The notes: generated by a model from the letters alone, not told the origin. Numbered from the stretch's first letter, positions 15,841 to 24,669 are shown. The stretch is DNA of 64,000 nucleotides from Micromonospora sp. WMMD980 (GCF_029626035.1 NZ_JARUBE010000003.1:558001-622000), one strand, 5' to 3'. Translations and numbers: made by a program.

Positions 15841-17301
15841 TCAGCGGGCGGCGGGCCGGCGGCCGACCAGCGACCCGCTCTCCTCCAACGCGCTCAGGTA
15901 GGACGCGGCCCAGGCGTGGATGTCGTTGTGCGCCAGGTGTTCCCGCATCGCGCGCATCCGAGCCGCCACGTCCTCCGGGCCGGCCCGCAGCGCGGCGAGC
16001 AGCCCCTGCTTCAGGCCGTCCAGGTCGTGCGGGTTGACCAGGTACGCCTGCTCCATCTCGGCGGCCGCGCCGGCGAACTCGCTGAGCAGCAGCGCGCCGG
16101 TGCCGTCGACGCGGGCGGCCACGTATTCCTTGGCGACCAGGTTCATCCCGTCGCGTAGCGGGGTCACCGCCATCACGTCGGCGACCCGGTAGAGCGCGAC
16201 CAGTTCGGCCCGGTCGAAGGGCTGGGTGAGGTAGTGGATGGCCGGCTCGCCGACCCGGCCGAACTCGCCGTTGATCCGGCCCACCTGGTGCTCCACCCGG
16301 TCGCGCAGGATCTGGTATTGCGCCACCCGGTCCCGGCTGGGCACCGCCACCTGCACCAGCACCGTGTCCCGGACCTTGACGTCGCCGCTGGCCAGCAGCT
16401 CGCGGTAGGCCTTGAGTCGCTGCTCGATGCCCTTGGTGTAGTCCATCCGGTCGACGCTGACGATCACCTTCTCCGGCTGGCCGAGATCCTGCCGGAGCCG
16501 GCGGGCCCGGTCGGCCACCTCGGGCCGGGCCGCGAGCGCGGACATCTCGGCGGTGTCGATGGCGACCGGGAAGGCGCCGATGCGCACCACCCGGTCGTCC
16601 ACGCCGATCCGCCGGTCGGTGGCGGACAGGCCGAGCACCTTCGCGGCGAGCTGCGCGAAGTTGTGCGCGGCCTGGGCCCGCTGGAAGCCGATCAGGTCGG
16701 CGCCGAGCATCCCGCGCAGCAGCTCCGAGCGACGGGGGAGCTGCATGAACAGCTCCGGCGGCGGGAACGGCACGTGCAGGAAGAAGCCGATGCGCAGGTC
16801 GGGGCGGAGCGCGCGGAGCAGGCCGGGCACCAGTTGGAGGTGGTAGTCCTGCACCCAGACCAGGCCGCCCGGCTCGGCGGCCTCGGCGGCGGCCTCGGCG
16901 AACCGCTGGTTGACCCGCTGGTACGCCTCCCACCAGCGGCGGTGGTATTCCGGCTGCTCGACGGCGTCGTGGTAGAGCGGCCAGAGGGTGGCGTTGGCGA
17001 AGCCCTCGTAGTGGTCGCGGAAGTCCTCCGCGCTCAGCGGGACGCTGCGCATCCGGACGCCGTCCACATCGGGCAGCTCCGGCGCGGGGCCGGTGCCGCC
17101 GGCCCAGCCCACCCAGGTGGCTGGGGTGTGCCGGAGCAGTGGGTGCAGGGCGCTCACCAGGCCGCCGGGGCTGCGGCGCCACTCGAAGGCGCCGTCCGGC
17201 GCCACGCTGTCGTCGATGGGGAGGCGGTTGGCCACCACCACCAGGGGGCTCTGTCGCATCTCGGGCAATCCGCTCAGCAGGGGTACCGGCGACCGGATCA
17301 T
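15841..17301 (-). CDS. otsA: Alpha,alpha-trehalose-phosphate synthase
   Basis: A 486-residue GT20 glycosyltransferase that joins glucose from a nucleotide sugar to glucose-6-phosphate, giving trehalose-6-phosphate, a step of stress-protectant trehalose synthesis in the cytoplasm. Motifs present are VVVANRLPID (phosphate loop), YEGFANATLWPLYH, VQDYHLQLVP, HVPFPPPELF, the VDRMDYTKGIEQRL nucleotide-sugar site and TPLRDGMNLVAKEY. The first ATG is used; a second ATG (MRQSPLVVVANRLP) 14 codons later is nearly as good, and neither has a strong ribosome-binding site. No OtsB phosphatase gene is nearby. A direct repeat of GTTACAC lies about 60 bp upstream. Confidence 0.95.
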   Translation of the reverse strand: MIRSPVPLLSGLPEMRQSPLVVVANRLPIDDSVAPDGAFEWRRSPGGLVSALHPLLRHTPATWVGWAGGTGPAPELPDVDGVRMRSVPLSAEDFRDHYEGFANATLWPLYHDAVEQPEYHRRWWEAYQRVNQRFAEAAAEAAEPGGLVWVQDYHLQLVPGLLRALRPDLRIGFFLHVPFPPPELFMQLPRRSELLRGMLGADLIGFQRAQAAHNFAQLAAKVLGLSATDRRIGVDDRVVRIGAFPVAIDTAEMSALAARPEVADRARRLRQDLGQPEKVIVSVDRMDYTKGIEQRLKAYRELLASGDVKVRDTVLVQVAVPSRDRVAQYQILRDRVEHQVGRINGEFGRVGEPAIHYLTQPFDRAELVALYRVADVMAVTPLRDGMNLVAKEYVAARVDGTGALLLSEFAGAAAEMEQAYLVNPHDLDGLKQGLLAALRAGPEDVAARMRAMREHLAHNDIHAWAASYLSALEESGSLVGRRPAAR

Positions 17302-17361
17302 GGCGCAAACCGGACAGCCGGTGCGGGACGTGACGTTCAGCGGTATTCCTACTGACCGTAA

Positions 17362-17379
17362 GTTACACCCCTGTTACAC
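17362..17379 (-). promoter_or_regulatory. Tandem GTGTAAC direct repeat upstream of otsA
   Basis: Read on the gene's strand, GTGTAAC occurs twice with 4 nt between, an 11-bp period (GTAAC-N6-GTAAC). One-turn direct repeats of this kind are typical for OmpR/PhoB-family regulators, and the sequence resembles sites reported for MtrA in actinomycetes. It sits 61 bp upstream of the otsA start, in an AT-richer patch. Confidence 0.45.
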
Positions 17380-17432
17380 GAACGACGCGGGGCGGGCGGT
17401 GTCCCGCGATCCGGGCAGGCCCCGGCCGGCGC

Positions 17433-18272
17433 TCAGACGACCGCGCCGTCGTCGGGGTCGTGGTCGTCCCGGTCGCCGGGGCGCAGCCGCCAGATGAGCA
17501 TCACGAAGCCGGCCAGGATGCCGGTGAAGCCGAGCAGCGTCACCACCTTCGGGTCGACCAGCGACATCACGGTGGGGGACAGGAACAGCAGGAAGCCGAG
17601 CACGATGCTGAGCACGCCCAGCACCGCGTATTTCGAGAAGCGTGGCAGCGGGGGCGGCGGGGGCGGGGTGTAGTGCTCCTCGTCCGCCGCGTCGTCCGGC
17701 AGGCCGGTGCCGAACGTGTCCAGGCCGTCCAGCAGGGAGGGCTCGTCGTGCCGGTCGCGGCTCACCGAGATGCCGGAGACGTCCGCGGCGTAGGGCAGCC
17801 GGCGGACGTCGGTGGCGGTCGGCCCGGCCGGCTCCTCGGCCCGGCCGGTGGCACCGCTGCCCGGCGCGGCCGGGTCGTCGACGTCCTCGGCGGCGGGCCA
17901 GGGGTTGCCGCCGGCGGCCGGCGCGGTGTGGAACCCCGCCACGATCTTGGCCCACTCGGCCTCGATGTCCGGCTCGTCGGCGCGCGGCGGCTCGCCGCCG
18001 CCCTCGTCGGCGAGCTGGGTGAGGTAGTCGCGGGCGGTCCTCAGGTGGAACCGGTCGACGTAGAGCCGGTCGACCGGGCGGGCCGGGACCGTGGTGGTGC
18101 GCGTCACCGGATTCAGGTCGGCGGAGGGCTGGAGGTAGGCGGCGATGCCGCCGGCGGCCAGCACGTCGAGCAGGTGCTCGCCGACGCGCGGATCGACGTC
18201 GCCCGCGACCGCGTACTCGGCCGCGTCGAGCCCGTTGTCCCGCCGCCCTCGGCGGGGCCCGCCCCCTGACAC
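17433..18272 (-). CDS. Membrane-anchored conserved protein, function unknown
   Basis: A 279-residue protein with a soluble N-terminal region and two C-terminal membrane helices (KYAVLGVLSIVLGFLLFLSP and KVVTLLGFTGILAGFVMLIW, about residues 208-262). The first 100 residues look folded and contain a DPRVGEHLLDVLAAGGIAAY segment followed by a short beta-rich stretch (VDRLYVDRFH), a pattern that recalls small DUF2007-like domains. Residues 100-205 are acidic and low-complexity with a run of Pro before the first helix. GTG was chosen with a GAAGGGG ribosome-binding site. It is transcribed toward otsA and is divergent from plsC. I do not recognise a specific function. Confidence 0.8.
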   Translation of the reverse strand: MSGGGPRRGRRDNGLDAAEYAVAGDVDPRVGEHLLDVLAAGGIAAYLQPSADLNPVTRTTTVPARPVDRLYVDRFHLRTARDYLTQLADEGGGEPPRADEPDIEAEWAKIVAGFHTAPAAGGNPWPAAEDVDDPAAPGSGATGRAEEPAGPTATDVRRLPYAADVSGISVSRDRHDEPSLLDGLDTFGTGLPDDAADEEHYTPPPPPPLPRFSKYAVLGVLSIVLGFLLFLSPTVMSLVDPKVVTLLGFTGILAGFVMLIWRLRPGDRDDHDPDDGAVV

Positions 18273-18423
18273 CGGACACCCCCTTCACCGCGGCCTGACG
18301 TCGTGCCCTGAATCCTGACACGTCGAAGCCCCGTTCCGGGAGTGCGTTGTGGCGCGGCGTACGTGGTTCGTACCCTCATCCCGGACGATCCCCCGCGTCA
18401 CCACCCGATCCGGAAGGACCTCG

Positions 18424-19119
18424 GTGCTGTACTGGCTGCTGAAGTACATCATCCTCGGCCCGTTGCTGCGGCTGGTCTTCCGCCCGCAGGTCGAGGGGTT
18501 GGCGCACGTGCCGGCGACCGGTCCGGTGATCCTGGCCAGCAACCACCTCTCCTTCTCGGATTCGATCTTCACCCCGCTGATCGTCAAGCGAAAAGTCACC
18601 TTCATCGCGAAAGCCGAATACTTCACCGGCAAGGGCGTGAAGGGATGGCTGACCAAACTGTTCTTCGTCGGCTCCGGCACCATCCCGGTCGACCGCTCCG
18701 GCGGCCGGGCCGCCCGGGCCGCCCTCGACACCCAGCTCGAGGTGCTGCGCGCCGGTGGCGTCGCGGGCATCTATCCGGAGGGCACCCGGTCGCCGGACGG
18801 CCGGCTCTACCGGGGCAAGACCGGGGTGGCCCGGCTCGCGCTGGCCAGCGGCGCCCCGGTGGTCCCGATGGCCATGCTCAACTCCGACGCGATCCAGCCC
18901 ACCGGGCAGATCATCCCCAACCTGGGCCGGATCCGGATCCGCTTCGGCCCCCCGCTCGACTTCTCCCGCTACGCCGGCCTGGTCGGCGACCGCTTCGTCG
19001 AGCGGGCTGTCACCGACGAGATCATGTACGAGCTGATGGAACTCTCCGGCCGGGAGTACGTCGACACGTACGCCCAGAAGGTGAAGAGCGCGCCGCCGCG
19101 GCAGCCGCTACCCGCCTGA
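18424..19119 (+). CDS. 1-acyl-sn-glycerol-3-phosphate acyltransferase (PlsC family)
   Basis: A 231-residue PlsC-type acyltransferase that places the second acyl chain on lysophosphatidate or a related acceptor during phospholipid synthesis at the inner face of the membrane. It has the catalytic NHLSFSD block (the H-x4-D motif), the substrate-site YPEGTRSPDG block, and VVPMAMLNS. A hydrophobic helix at the N-terminus (VLYWLLKYIILGPLLRLVF) should anchor it. GTG with a GAAGGA ribosome-binding site gives the shortest credible start; the longer frame adds a basic, unconserved stretch. Position and size fit the M. tuberculosis Rv2182c type. It converges on the large cyclase gene with only 2 bp between stops. 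Confidence 0.9.
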   Translation: MLYWLLKYIILGPLLRLVFRPQVEGLAHVPATGPVILASNHLSFSDSIFTPLIVKRKVTFIAKAEYFTGKGVKGWLTKLFFVGSGTIPVDRSGGRAARAALDTQLEVLRAGGVAGIYPEGTRSPDGRLYRGKTGVARLALASGAPVVPMAMLNSDAIQPTGQIIPNLGRIRIRFGPPLDFSRYAGLVGDRFVERAVTDEIMYELMELSGREYVDTYAQKVKSAPPRQPLPA

Positions 19120-19121
19120 GG

Positions 19122-22100
19122 TCAGCCGGCCCCGGCGATCCGGAGCAGGCCGCCCGCGGCATGCCGGGCCGCGAACGCGCGTACCCGGGCCAGCGTCTCC
19201 GCCGCGGCCGCCGGATCAGCCCCGGCCAACGGAACCACCGCCAGGGCGGCGGCGATGATCTGGTCGGTCGCGTCGGTCATCCCGGCGTAGTCCGCCGCGG
19301 CGGCGGTGAACAACCGGCCGGCCCGGGCCGGGTCACCGTCACGGCGGGCCAGCGCCGCGTCCGCCGACCGGCCGGCCGCCCGCGCCCAGCGGGTGGCGCG
19401 CGGGGCGCGGCGCAGCAGGTCGCGCACCAGCACCGCCGCGTCGCCGCCGAGCAGGCCGGCGACGTGCCCGACCGCCGGCACCCACTCGGCGAACGGAATC
19501 ATCCGGGTCCGCCGCCAGTCCTCGTCCAGCTCGGTCAGGAGCGCGAGCGCCTCGTCCCGGCGGCCCTGCACCGCCCGGCAGAGCGCGGCGTGCGCCACGG
19601 TGGACCGCAACACCCGGTGGAAGCCGCTGCGCCGGGCGGCGACGAGCGCCTGGTCCACCAGGTCCGGGCCGCCGGGGCCGACGCGCGGCCCGTCGCCCAG
19701 CGCCCGGATCCAGCCGGAGACGGCCACGATGTGCAGGTCCCACTCGTCGGTCGGCCGCCGGATGGACCCCTCGGCCATCCGCAGCGCCGCGGTCCAGTCA
19801 CCGCTGTAGTAGGACCGGGTCCACTGGTCGCTGAAGCTCACCGTGAGACCGTGCTCGCCGGCCAGGTCCAGTGACCGTTGTTCGTCGACCAGCCGGGCCG
19901 AGCCGGCCAGGTCGCCCTCCTCCTGCAACGCCCACGCCAGGTTGTGCACCGCGCGGCGGCGGCTGGTCAGCCGCTCCACCCGGCACTCCTCGGTGACCTC
20001 GGTCAGTTCGGCGAACGCCTCCGCCACGCCGGCCTGGTAACGGGCCACCGCCAGGGTGATCCGGGCGTTGGCCCGTGCCTCCCGCAGCTCCAGCCGTTCG
20101 GCCAGCTCGGCGGCGCTGCCGGCGGCGGCGCAGGCGGGTTCGGTCTCCGCGTCGAGCATGTACGCCCGGGCCAGCTCGAGCAGCACGCCGACCTTGTCCT
20201 CGCTGTCCGGCAGCGCGGCGTGCAGCCGGATCGCCCGGTCCAGGCAGCGCAGCGTCTCCGACCGGTCCGCCCGGGCCCAGGCCGCGGTGGCCAGCAGCCG
20301 CCACGCCTTGGCCGCGCCGGGCAGGTCACCGGCGTCGGTGAGCCGCCCGGCCAGGCCGGTGAGCACCGCCGTGCCGTCGGCGACCAGGAACCCGTCCTGG
20401 TCGGCATAGAACGCCAGCTCGGCCTGGAACAGCTCGAGCGCCGGATCCGGCCCGCACTCGACGGTGAGCGCGCGTTCCACCAGCGTGGCCGCGGTGTCCA
20501 GCGCGTGCAGCTCGTACGCGCGGCGGGCGGCCCGGTGCAGCGCGGACCGGGTGGCCGCGGCGTACGGGGCCTGGTCCAGGCCCACCGTGCGGGCGATCTC
20601 GTGCGCCGCCCACCGGTGGTTGGCCACCACCTCGGCCAGGTCGTGCTGCCGGCCGTCGGCGAGCTGCTCCAGCCAGTCGGCGGCGCGCTGGTGCCGGGCC
20701 ACCCGCTCGGCGCGCGGCAGCCGCTGATAGCAGACGTCGCGCACCAGCACGTGCCGGAACCGGTACTCCGGCTGCCCGGGCATGGTCGAGGTGGGCAGCT
20801 CGAAGACCAGGTCGCGCCGCTGGAGCCGGTGCAGCGCCCGTTCCACCCACTCGGCCGGCCGGCCCAGGGCCAGCGCCACCGGCGCCGCCCAGAACTGCAC
20901 CCCGACCACCGAGGCGGCCTGGAGCACCGCCCGGTCGGCGGGGTCCAGCAGGTCCAGCCGGTTGGCGATGACCGCCTGGACGGTACGCGGCATCCCGGCG
21001 CCGCCGGCCGGTTCGAGGCGTACCGGGCCGGCGGCCCGCTCGACCAGGCCGCCGTCGAGCAGCATCCGGGCGTACTCCTGGGCGTAGAGCGGGTTGCCGT
21101 CGGCGAACTCGATCAGCGGCGCGCGGGCGGTGCTGGGCAGCGTGGCCTGGCCGAGCAGCAGCGAGTAGAGCGTGTCGATGTCGCCGTCGTGCATCGGCGG
21201 CACCGAGATGGACATGGCGCCGCTGATCGTGCCGGTCCACGCCGGGTGCCGCTCGCGCAGCTCCGGCCGGGCGGTGGCGACGACCAGCAGCGGCACGTTG
21301 CGGGCCGCCGCGCCGAGCTGCTCGACGAAGGAGAGCATCGCCTCGTCGGCCCAGTGCATGTCCTCGAAGACGAGCACGGTCGGGCCGGTGGCGGCCAGCG
21401 CGAGCAGGAACCGCCGCCACGCCGCCTCGGTCTCGGCCGAGGTGAGCCGCTCCCCGGGCACGCCCACCAGCGGGCCCAACGCCTCGGCCAGCCGCACCGC
21501 GTGCGGGTCGGCGAGCCGGCCCAGCCGCTCGCGCAGGCGCTCCCGGGCGGCGACCGGGTCGTCGGCGCCGGTCAGCCCGGTCCAGCGCCGCACGATGTCG
21601 GCCAGCGCGGCGTAGGTGACGTTCTCGCCGAACGGCGGGCACTGACCGGTCAGCCAGGTGACCCGCGCGCCGGGCAGGTTCGCCGCGTGCCGGGCCAGCT
21701 CGCGCAGGAGCCGGCTCTTGCCCACCCCGGCCGGGCCGAAGACGGTCAGCAACTGCGAGGTGCGCTCGGTCACCGTGCGGTGCAGCGCGCTGACCAGCAG
21801 GCCCCGCTCGTGGTCCCGGTCGACCATCGGGGTCAGCTCAGCGCCCTGGTCGTCGCGCCGGGGTCGGGCCTGCACGGCCAGCCAGATCCGGCTCACCGCC
21901 GACCGGCCGCGTAGCGTCACCGGCGGCTGGTCGGCGTACTCCATCTCGCGTCGGGTCGCCGCCCAGGTGCTCTCGTCGACCACCACGCCGCCGACCGGGG
22001 CCAGCGCCTGCAGGCGGCTCGCGGTGTTGACCACGTCGCCGGTGACGAACGCCTGGCCGCCGTCGCGCGCCGCGGCCAGGTCGACGAGCGCCTCCCCGGT

Positions 22101-22589
22101 GGCGATGCCGACCCGGAAGCCGAGCGGCGGGTGCGGCCCGGCCGGCTGCCGGGCCAGGCTCCGCTGCAGCTCCAGCCCGGCGCGTACGCAGCGCAGCGCG
22201 TCGTTGTCGGTGGCCACGGGCGCGCCGAACAACGCCATGACCGCGTCGCCGATGTACTTCTCCACCACACCGCCGTACTGGTGCACCAGCCGGCGCACCG
22301 TGGCGAAGTAGACCTGTTGCAGGCCGCGCGCCTGTTCCGGGTCGGCCCGCTCGGCATAGGTGGTGAAGTCGACGATGTCGATGAAGAGCACGCTGACCTG
22401 GCGGCGGTCCTCCTGCACGGCAACCGCGTGGTCGCGCAGTGGCTGGCCGCAGTTGGTGCAGAAGTTGGCGCCGGCGTCGTTGGCGTGGCCGCAGCCCGGG
22501 CAGGCGGCGGCGAGCGGCCGGCCGCACCCGCCGCAGAAGCGGTCGTCCGGCCCGGCGCTCCGCGAGCAGTGTCCACAGGTGAGGTCGAT
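19122..22589 (-). CDS. Class III nucleotide cyclase with zinc ribbons, ATPase and TPR-like region
   Basis: A giant signalling protein of about 1,155 residues. Two zinc ribbons come first (CGHC, FCGGCG, CPGCG, FCTNCG), then a class III cyclase domain with metal Asps in LFIDIVDFT and EKYIGDAVMALFG and the VVNTASRLQ transition-state motif. A STAND/AAA-type ATPase follows, with a P-loop GPAGVGKS and Walker B VLVFEDMHWADE, and a long helical repeat region. The first canonical start is a GTG 57 codons downstream, which would remove the zinc ribbons. I extended to an ATC codon that has GGAG 6 nt upstream; no ATG, GTG or TTG lies between. If ATC is not used, the protein starts at complement 22418 (1,098 residues). 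Confidence 0.85.
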   Translation of the reverse strand: MDLTCGHCSRSAGPDDRFCGGCGRPLAAACPGCGHANDAGANFCTNCGQPLRDHAVAVQEDRRQVSVLFIDIVDFTTYAERADPEQARGLQQVYFATVRRLVHQYGGVVEKYIGDAVMALFGAPVATDNDALRCVRAGLELQRSLARQPAGPHPPLGFRVGIATGEALVDLAAARDGGQAFVTGDVVNTASRLQALAPVGGVVVDESTWAATRREMEYADQPPVTLRGRSAVSRIWLAVQARPRRDDQGAELTPMVDRDHERGLLVSALHRTVTERTSQLLTVFGPAGVGKSRLLRELARHAANLPGARVTWLTGQCPPFGENVTYAALADIVRRWTGLTGADDPVAARERLRERLGRLADPHAVRLAEALGPLVGVPGERLTSAETEAAWRRFLLALAATGPTVLVFEDMHWADEAMLSFVEQLGAAARNVPLLVVATARPELRERHPAWTGTISGAMSISVPPMHDGDIDTLYSLLLGQATLPSTARAPLIEFADGNPLYAQEYARMLLDGGLVERAAGPVRLEPAGGAGMPRTVQAVIANRLDLLDPADRAVLQAASVVGVQFWAAPVALALGRPAEWVERALHRLQRRDLVFELPTSTMPGQPEYRFRHVLVRDVCYQRLPRAERVARHQRAADWLEQLADGRQHDLAEVVANHRWAAHEIARTVGLDQAPYAAATRSALHRAARRAYELHALDTAATLVERALTVECGPDPALELFQAELAFYADQDGFLVADGTAVLTGLAGRLTDAGDLPGAAKAWRLLATAAWARADRSETLRCLDRAIRLHAALPDSEDKVGVLLELARAYMLDAETEPACAAAGSAAELAERLELREARANARITLAVARYQAGVAEAFAELTEVTEECRVERLTSRRRAVHNLAWALQEEGDLAGSARLVDEQRSLDLAGEHGLTVSFSDQWTRSYYSGDWTAALRMAEGSIRRPTDEWDLHIVAVSGWIRALGDGPRVGPGGPDLVDQALVAARRSGFHRVLRSTVAHAALCRAVQGRRDEALALLTELDEDWRRTRMIPFAEWVPAVGHVAGLLGGDAAVLVRDLLRRAPRATRWARAAGRSADAALARRDGDPARAGRLFTAAAADYAGMTDATDQIIAAALAVVPLAGADPAAAAETLARVRAFAARHAAGGLLRIAGAG

Positions 22590-22728
22590 GTCCGGCTCCG
22601 TACGCGTGAGGTCACCAGTGTCCCGCGCGGCCGGGCAGTCGGGTAACCGACCCCTCGGCGGGACGTCACGGCTGTTCGGCCGGGTCTAGTCTCCTCTAGC
22701 AGACAGTCCCGTCGACAGGGAGAGTGCC

Positions 22729-22974
22729 GTGCACGTCCGGCTTTCCGCCCCATGGACCGATCCACGAGGGACGCTGTGGGCCTCGGGCGACACGGTCGAC
22801 GTGGACGCCGTCACACTCGCCGAACTGGAGGAAAAAGGCATGGTGGAGCAGCCCACGAGCAGCGGATCGTCCGAGACCACGACCCCCACGACGACCACGC
22901 CGCCGAAGAAGACCGACCCGTCGAAGATCGGCCCCGGCCCGAGCGCGCCGCCGGCCGACACCAAGGACAACTGA
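22729..22974 (+). CDS. Small conserved-looking protein with Pro/Thr tail
   Basis: An 81-residue protein. Residues 1-41 look like a small folded domain with a beta-hairpin character (MHVRLSAPWTDPRGTLWASG, then TVDVDAVTLAELEEKGMVEQ), similar in style to short domains of phage-head or secretion accessory proteins, although nothing decisive is visible. The rest is a Ser/Thr/Pro/Lys-rich tail, probably disordered. GTG has an AGGGAGAG ribosome-binding site at good spacing. The gene is divergent from the cyclase gene and is followed by a very strong hairpin, which supports it as an independent transcription unit. There is no signal peptide, lipobox or sorting signal. Function unknown. Confidence 0.7.
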   Translation: MHVRLSAPWTDPRGTLWASGDTVDVDAVTLAELEEKGMVEQPTSSGSSETTTPTTTTPPKKTDPSKIGPGPSAPPADTKDN

Positions 22975-22982
22975 GACCAGAT

Positions 22983-23010
22983 GGAGCCGGTGGCCGCGGC
23001 CACCGGCTCC
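22983..23010. terminator. Perfect 14-bp palindromic hairpin, bidirectional terminator
   Basis: GGAGCCGGTGGCCG pairs perfectly with CGGCCACCGGCTCC. It lies between the stop of the rightward small gene and the stop of the leftward MFS gene, so it can serve both. Confidence 0.8.
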
Positions 23011-23026
23011 ACCGTGCCCGATCGGC

Positions 23027-24249
23027 TCAGGCCACCGCCGCCACGGCTGTCCGCCGCCTCGTCCGTCCACCGAGGGCCCGGGTCAGCAGCGGCACCACGA
23101 GCGCCAGCGTGGCGAGGATCCCGACGCCGGACACGGCCAGCAGCCACCGGGGTCCGATCGCTCCGAGCAGGGACGCCCCGGCGAGGTACGCCAGCACCTC
23201 CGCCCCGTAGGGGGACATGTAGACCGTGCCGAAGACGACGCCGAGTCGTTCGGCCGGCACGTGCTGCTGGATGAGCGTGTCCGCCGCCACGTGGTGCCAA
23301 CCCGCGCCGGCCCCGGCCAGCGCCTGCCCGACGAGCGCCACGCCGATCACCGGACTCATGCCGGTGACGAGCGTGCCGACGCCGAGCGCGAGCACCGCGC
23401 CGTAGAGCACGAACTGCATCCTGGTTCGTCCGCCGGCGCGGGCCAGCAGCATCGGGCCGAGCACCATGCCCGCGCCGTAGGCGGTGCCGAGCAGACCGAT
23501 CATGACCTCGTCGGCCGCGAGCGCGGTGCGTCCGAGCGGCACCAGCGCCAGGTTGTCCAGCGCGGCGAACGTCACCAGCACCAGGAAACCGATCGAGACC
23601 GCCCGCACACCACGCCGCTGGTACGCACGACGCGCATTCCCGCGCCGAGCACCTGACGGTACGGCTCACGCGGTGGGGTCGGCGCGCCGGGCGCGGACAG
23701 CCCGCGTACGCCGCCGATCAGCAGCGCGGACGCCACGAAGGTGGCGGCGTCGACGATCAGCGTGGACGTCAGGTCGATGGTGGCCAGCATCAGCCCGCCG
23801 AGGGCCGGGCCGGCGGCGAACCCGATGTTCATGCCGACGGCCAGTTGGGCGTTGGCCGCGGGCAGCCGCTCCCGGCCTACCAGCCGGGGCAGCAGGCTCC
23901 GGCCGGCCGGGGTGAAGGCGGTGGCGGCCAGGGTGGCCGCGGTGACCGCCGCGAGCAGCACCGGCAGCGGCGGGGCCAGCAGCGCCAGGGCGAGGTAGAG
24001 CAGGGCCTGGGTCAGGTCGCAGCCGACCATCAGCCGGCGTTGGTCGAACCGGTCGGCGAGCGCACCCAGCAACGGTCCGAGGAGCCTCGGCGCGGTGGTC
24101 GCCAGCAGCAGCAGGGCCACCGCCGTGCCTCCGTATCTGTCGTAGGCGGCGATCAGCAGCGCGGTGCGGGCCAGCTGGTCGCCCAGGTAGGAGACGAGGC
24201 GGGCGGACCAGTAACGACGAAAGACGACATTGCCGCGGATCAGTGACAT
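23027..24249 (-). pseudogene. MFS transporter with an apparent frameshift
   Basis: Together the two frames encode a normal-length (about 407-residue) major facilitator efflux protein of the 12-helix type. The first frame starts MSLIRGNVVFRRYW with a GAGGAG ribosome-binding site and covers helices 1-6, including the loop motif GALADRFDQRR. It runs out of frame after LGAGMRVVRTSG and stops at 23572. The rest (AVSIGFLVLVTFAALDN onward, helices 7-12) is in another frame and ends at 23027. The break lies at about 23600-23615 and one missing base would restore a continuous protein. It may be a real inactivating mutation or a sequencing error in a GC-rich run. The gene is divergent from the GWxGPTR peptide gene. 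Confidence 0.82.
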
Positions 24250-24463
24250 GCCCGTCAACTCCTCGCTGCGATCGGTCTGTCCGGCGGGGCACCGGGGCAG
24301 GGGCGCGCGGGGCAACCTTGGCAGCGGGGATCGGGGTCGGACAACGGCTCTTCAGGCAGCAATTCATGCACATATGTCTATTTTGTCCGACTCGCTCCGG
24401 CCGTAGCGTCTGTCCCGTACCGCCGCACCAGCCGCGGTGGACCGACGATCTCCGGGAGGAACG

Positions 24464-24619
24464 ATGACCACCTCGACCAACGCCACCGCGACCGGCTGGG
24501 CCGGCCCCGGCTTCTCCGCCACCACCCCGCAGGGCTGGATCGGCCCCACCCGCGGTTGGGCCGGCCCGACCCGTGGCTGGGTCGGCCCCACGCGTGGCTG
24601 GCTCGGCCCGACGCGCTGA
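24464..24619 (+). CDS. Short peptide gene with four GWxGPTR tandem repeats
   Basis: A 51-residue peptide. Residues 1-23 are rich in Thr, Ala and Ser and include a degenerate unit GWAGPGF. Residues 24-51 are four perfect heptads: GWIGPTR, GWAGPTR, GWVGPTR and GWLGPTR, ending exactly at the stop. The DNA repeats with a 21-bp period, with synonymous differences (GGC/GGT, CCC/CCG, CGC/CGT) while the amino acids are kept, except for one variable aliphatic position. That pattern suggests selection on the peptide. A GGGAGGA ribosome-binding site is ideally placed before the ATG, and a 21-bp perfect hairpin follows. No Cys or transmembrane helix is present. It could be a multi-core precursor of a modified peptide, with Arg-Gly as a cleavage site. 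I recognise no characterised family. Confidence 0.75.
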   Translation: MTTSTNATATGWAGPGFSATTPQGWIGPTRGWAGPTRGWVGPTRGWLGPTR

Positions 24620-24624
24620 CGGGA

Positions 24625-24669
24625 CGCACGCAGGCGCCGACCGCCTCGGGCGGTCGGCGCCTGCGTGCG
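24625..24669 (+). terminator. Perfect 21-bp stem terminator after the repeat peptide gene
   Basis: The two arms (24625-24645 and 24649-24669) pair over 21 bp without mismatch around a 3-nt TCG loop. It begins 5 nt after the stop codon. This is the longest perfect hairpin noted in the window and implies strong termination of a short transcript. Confidence 0.85.

Noticed and set aside
18245..18265. A GC-rich palindrome (GGCGGGGCCCGCCCC) as a further copy of the GGGGCCCC repeat family
   Set aside because: It lacks the second palindrome and the GCGTTAA core.
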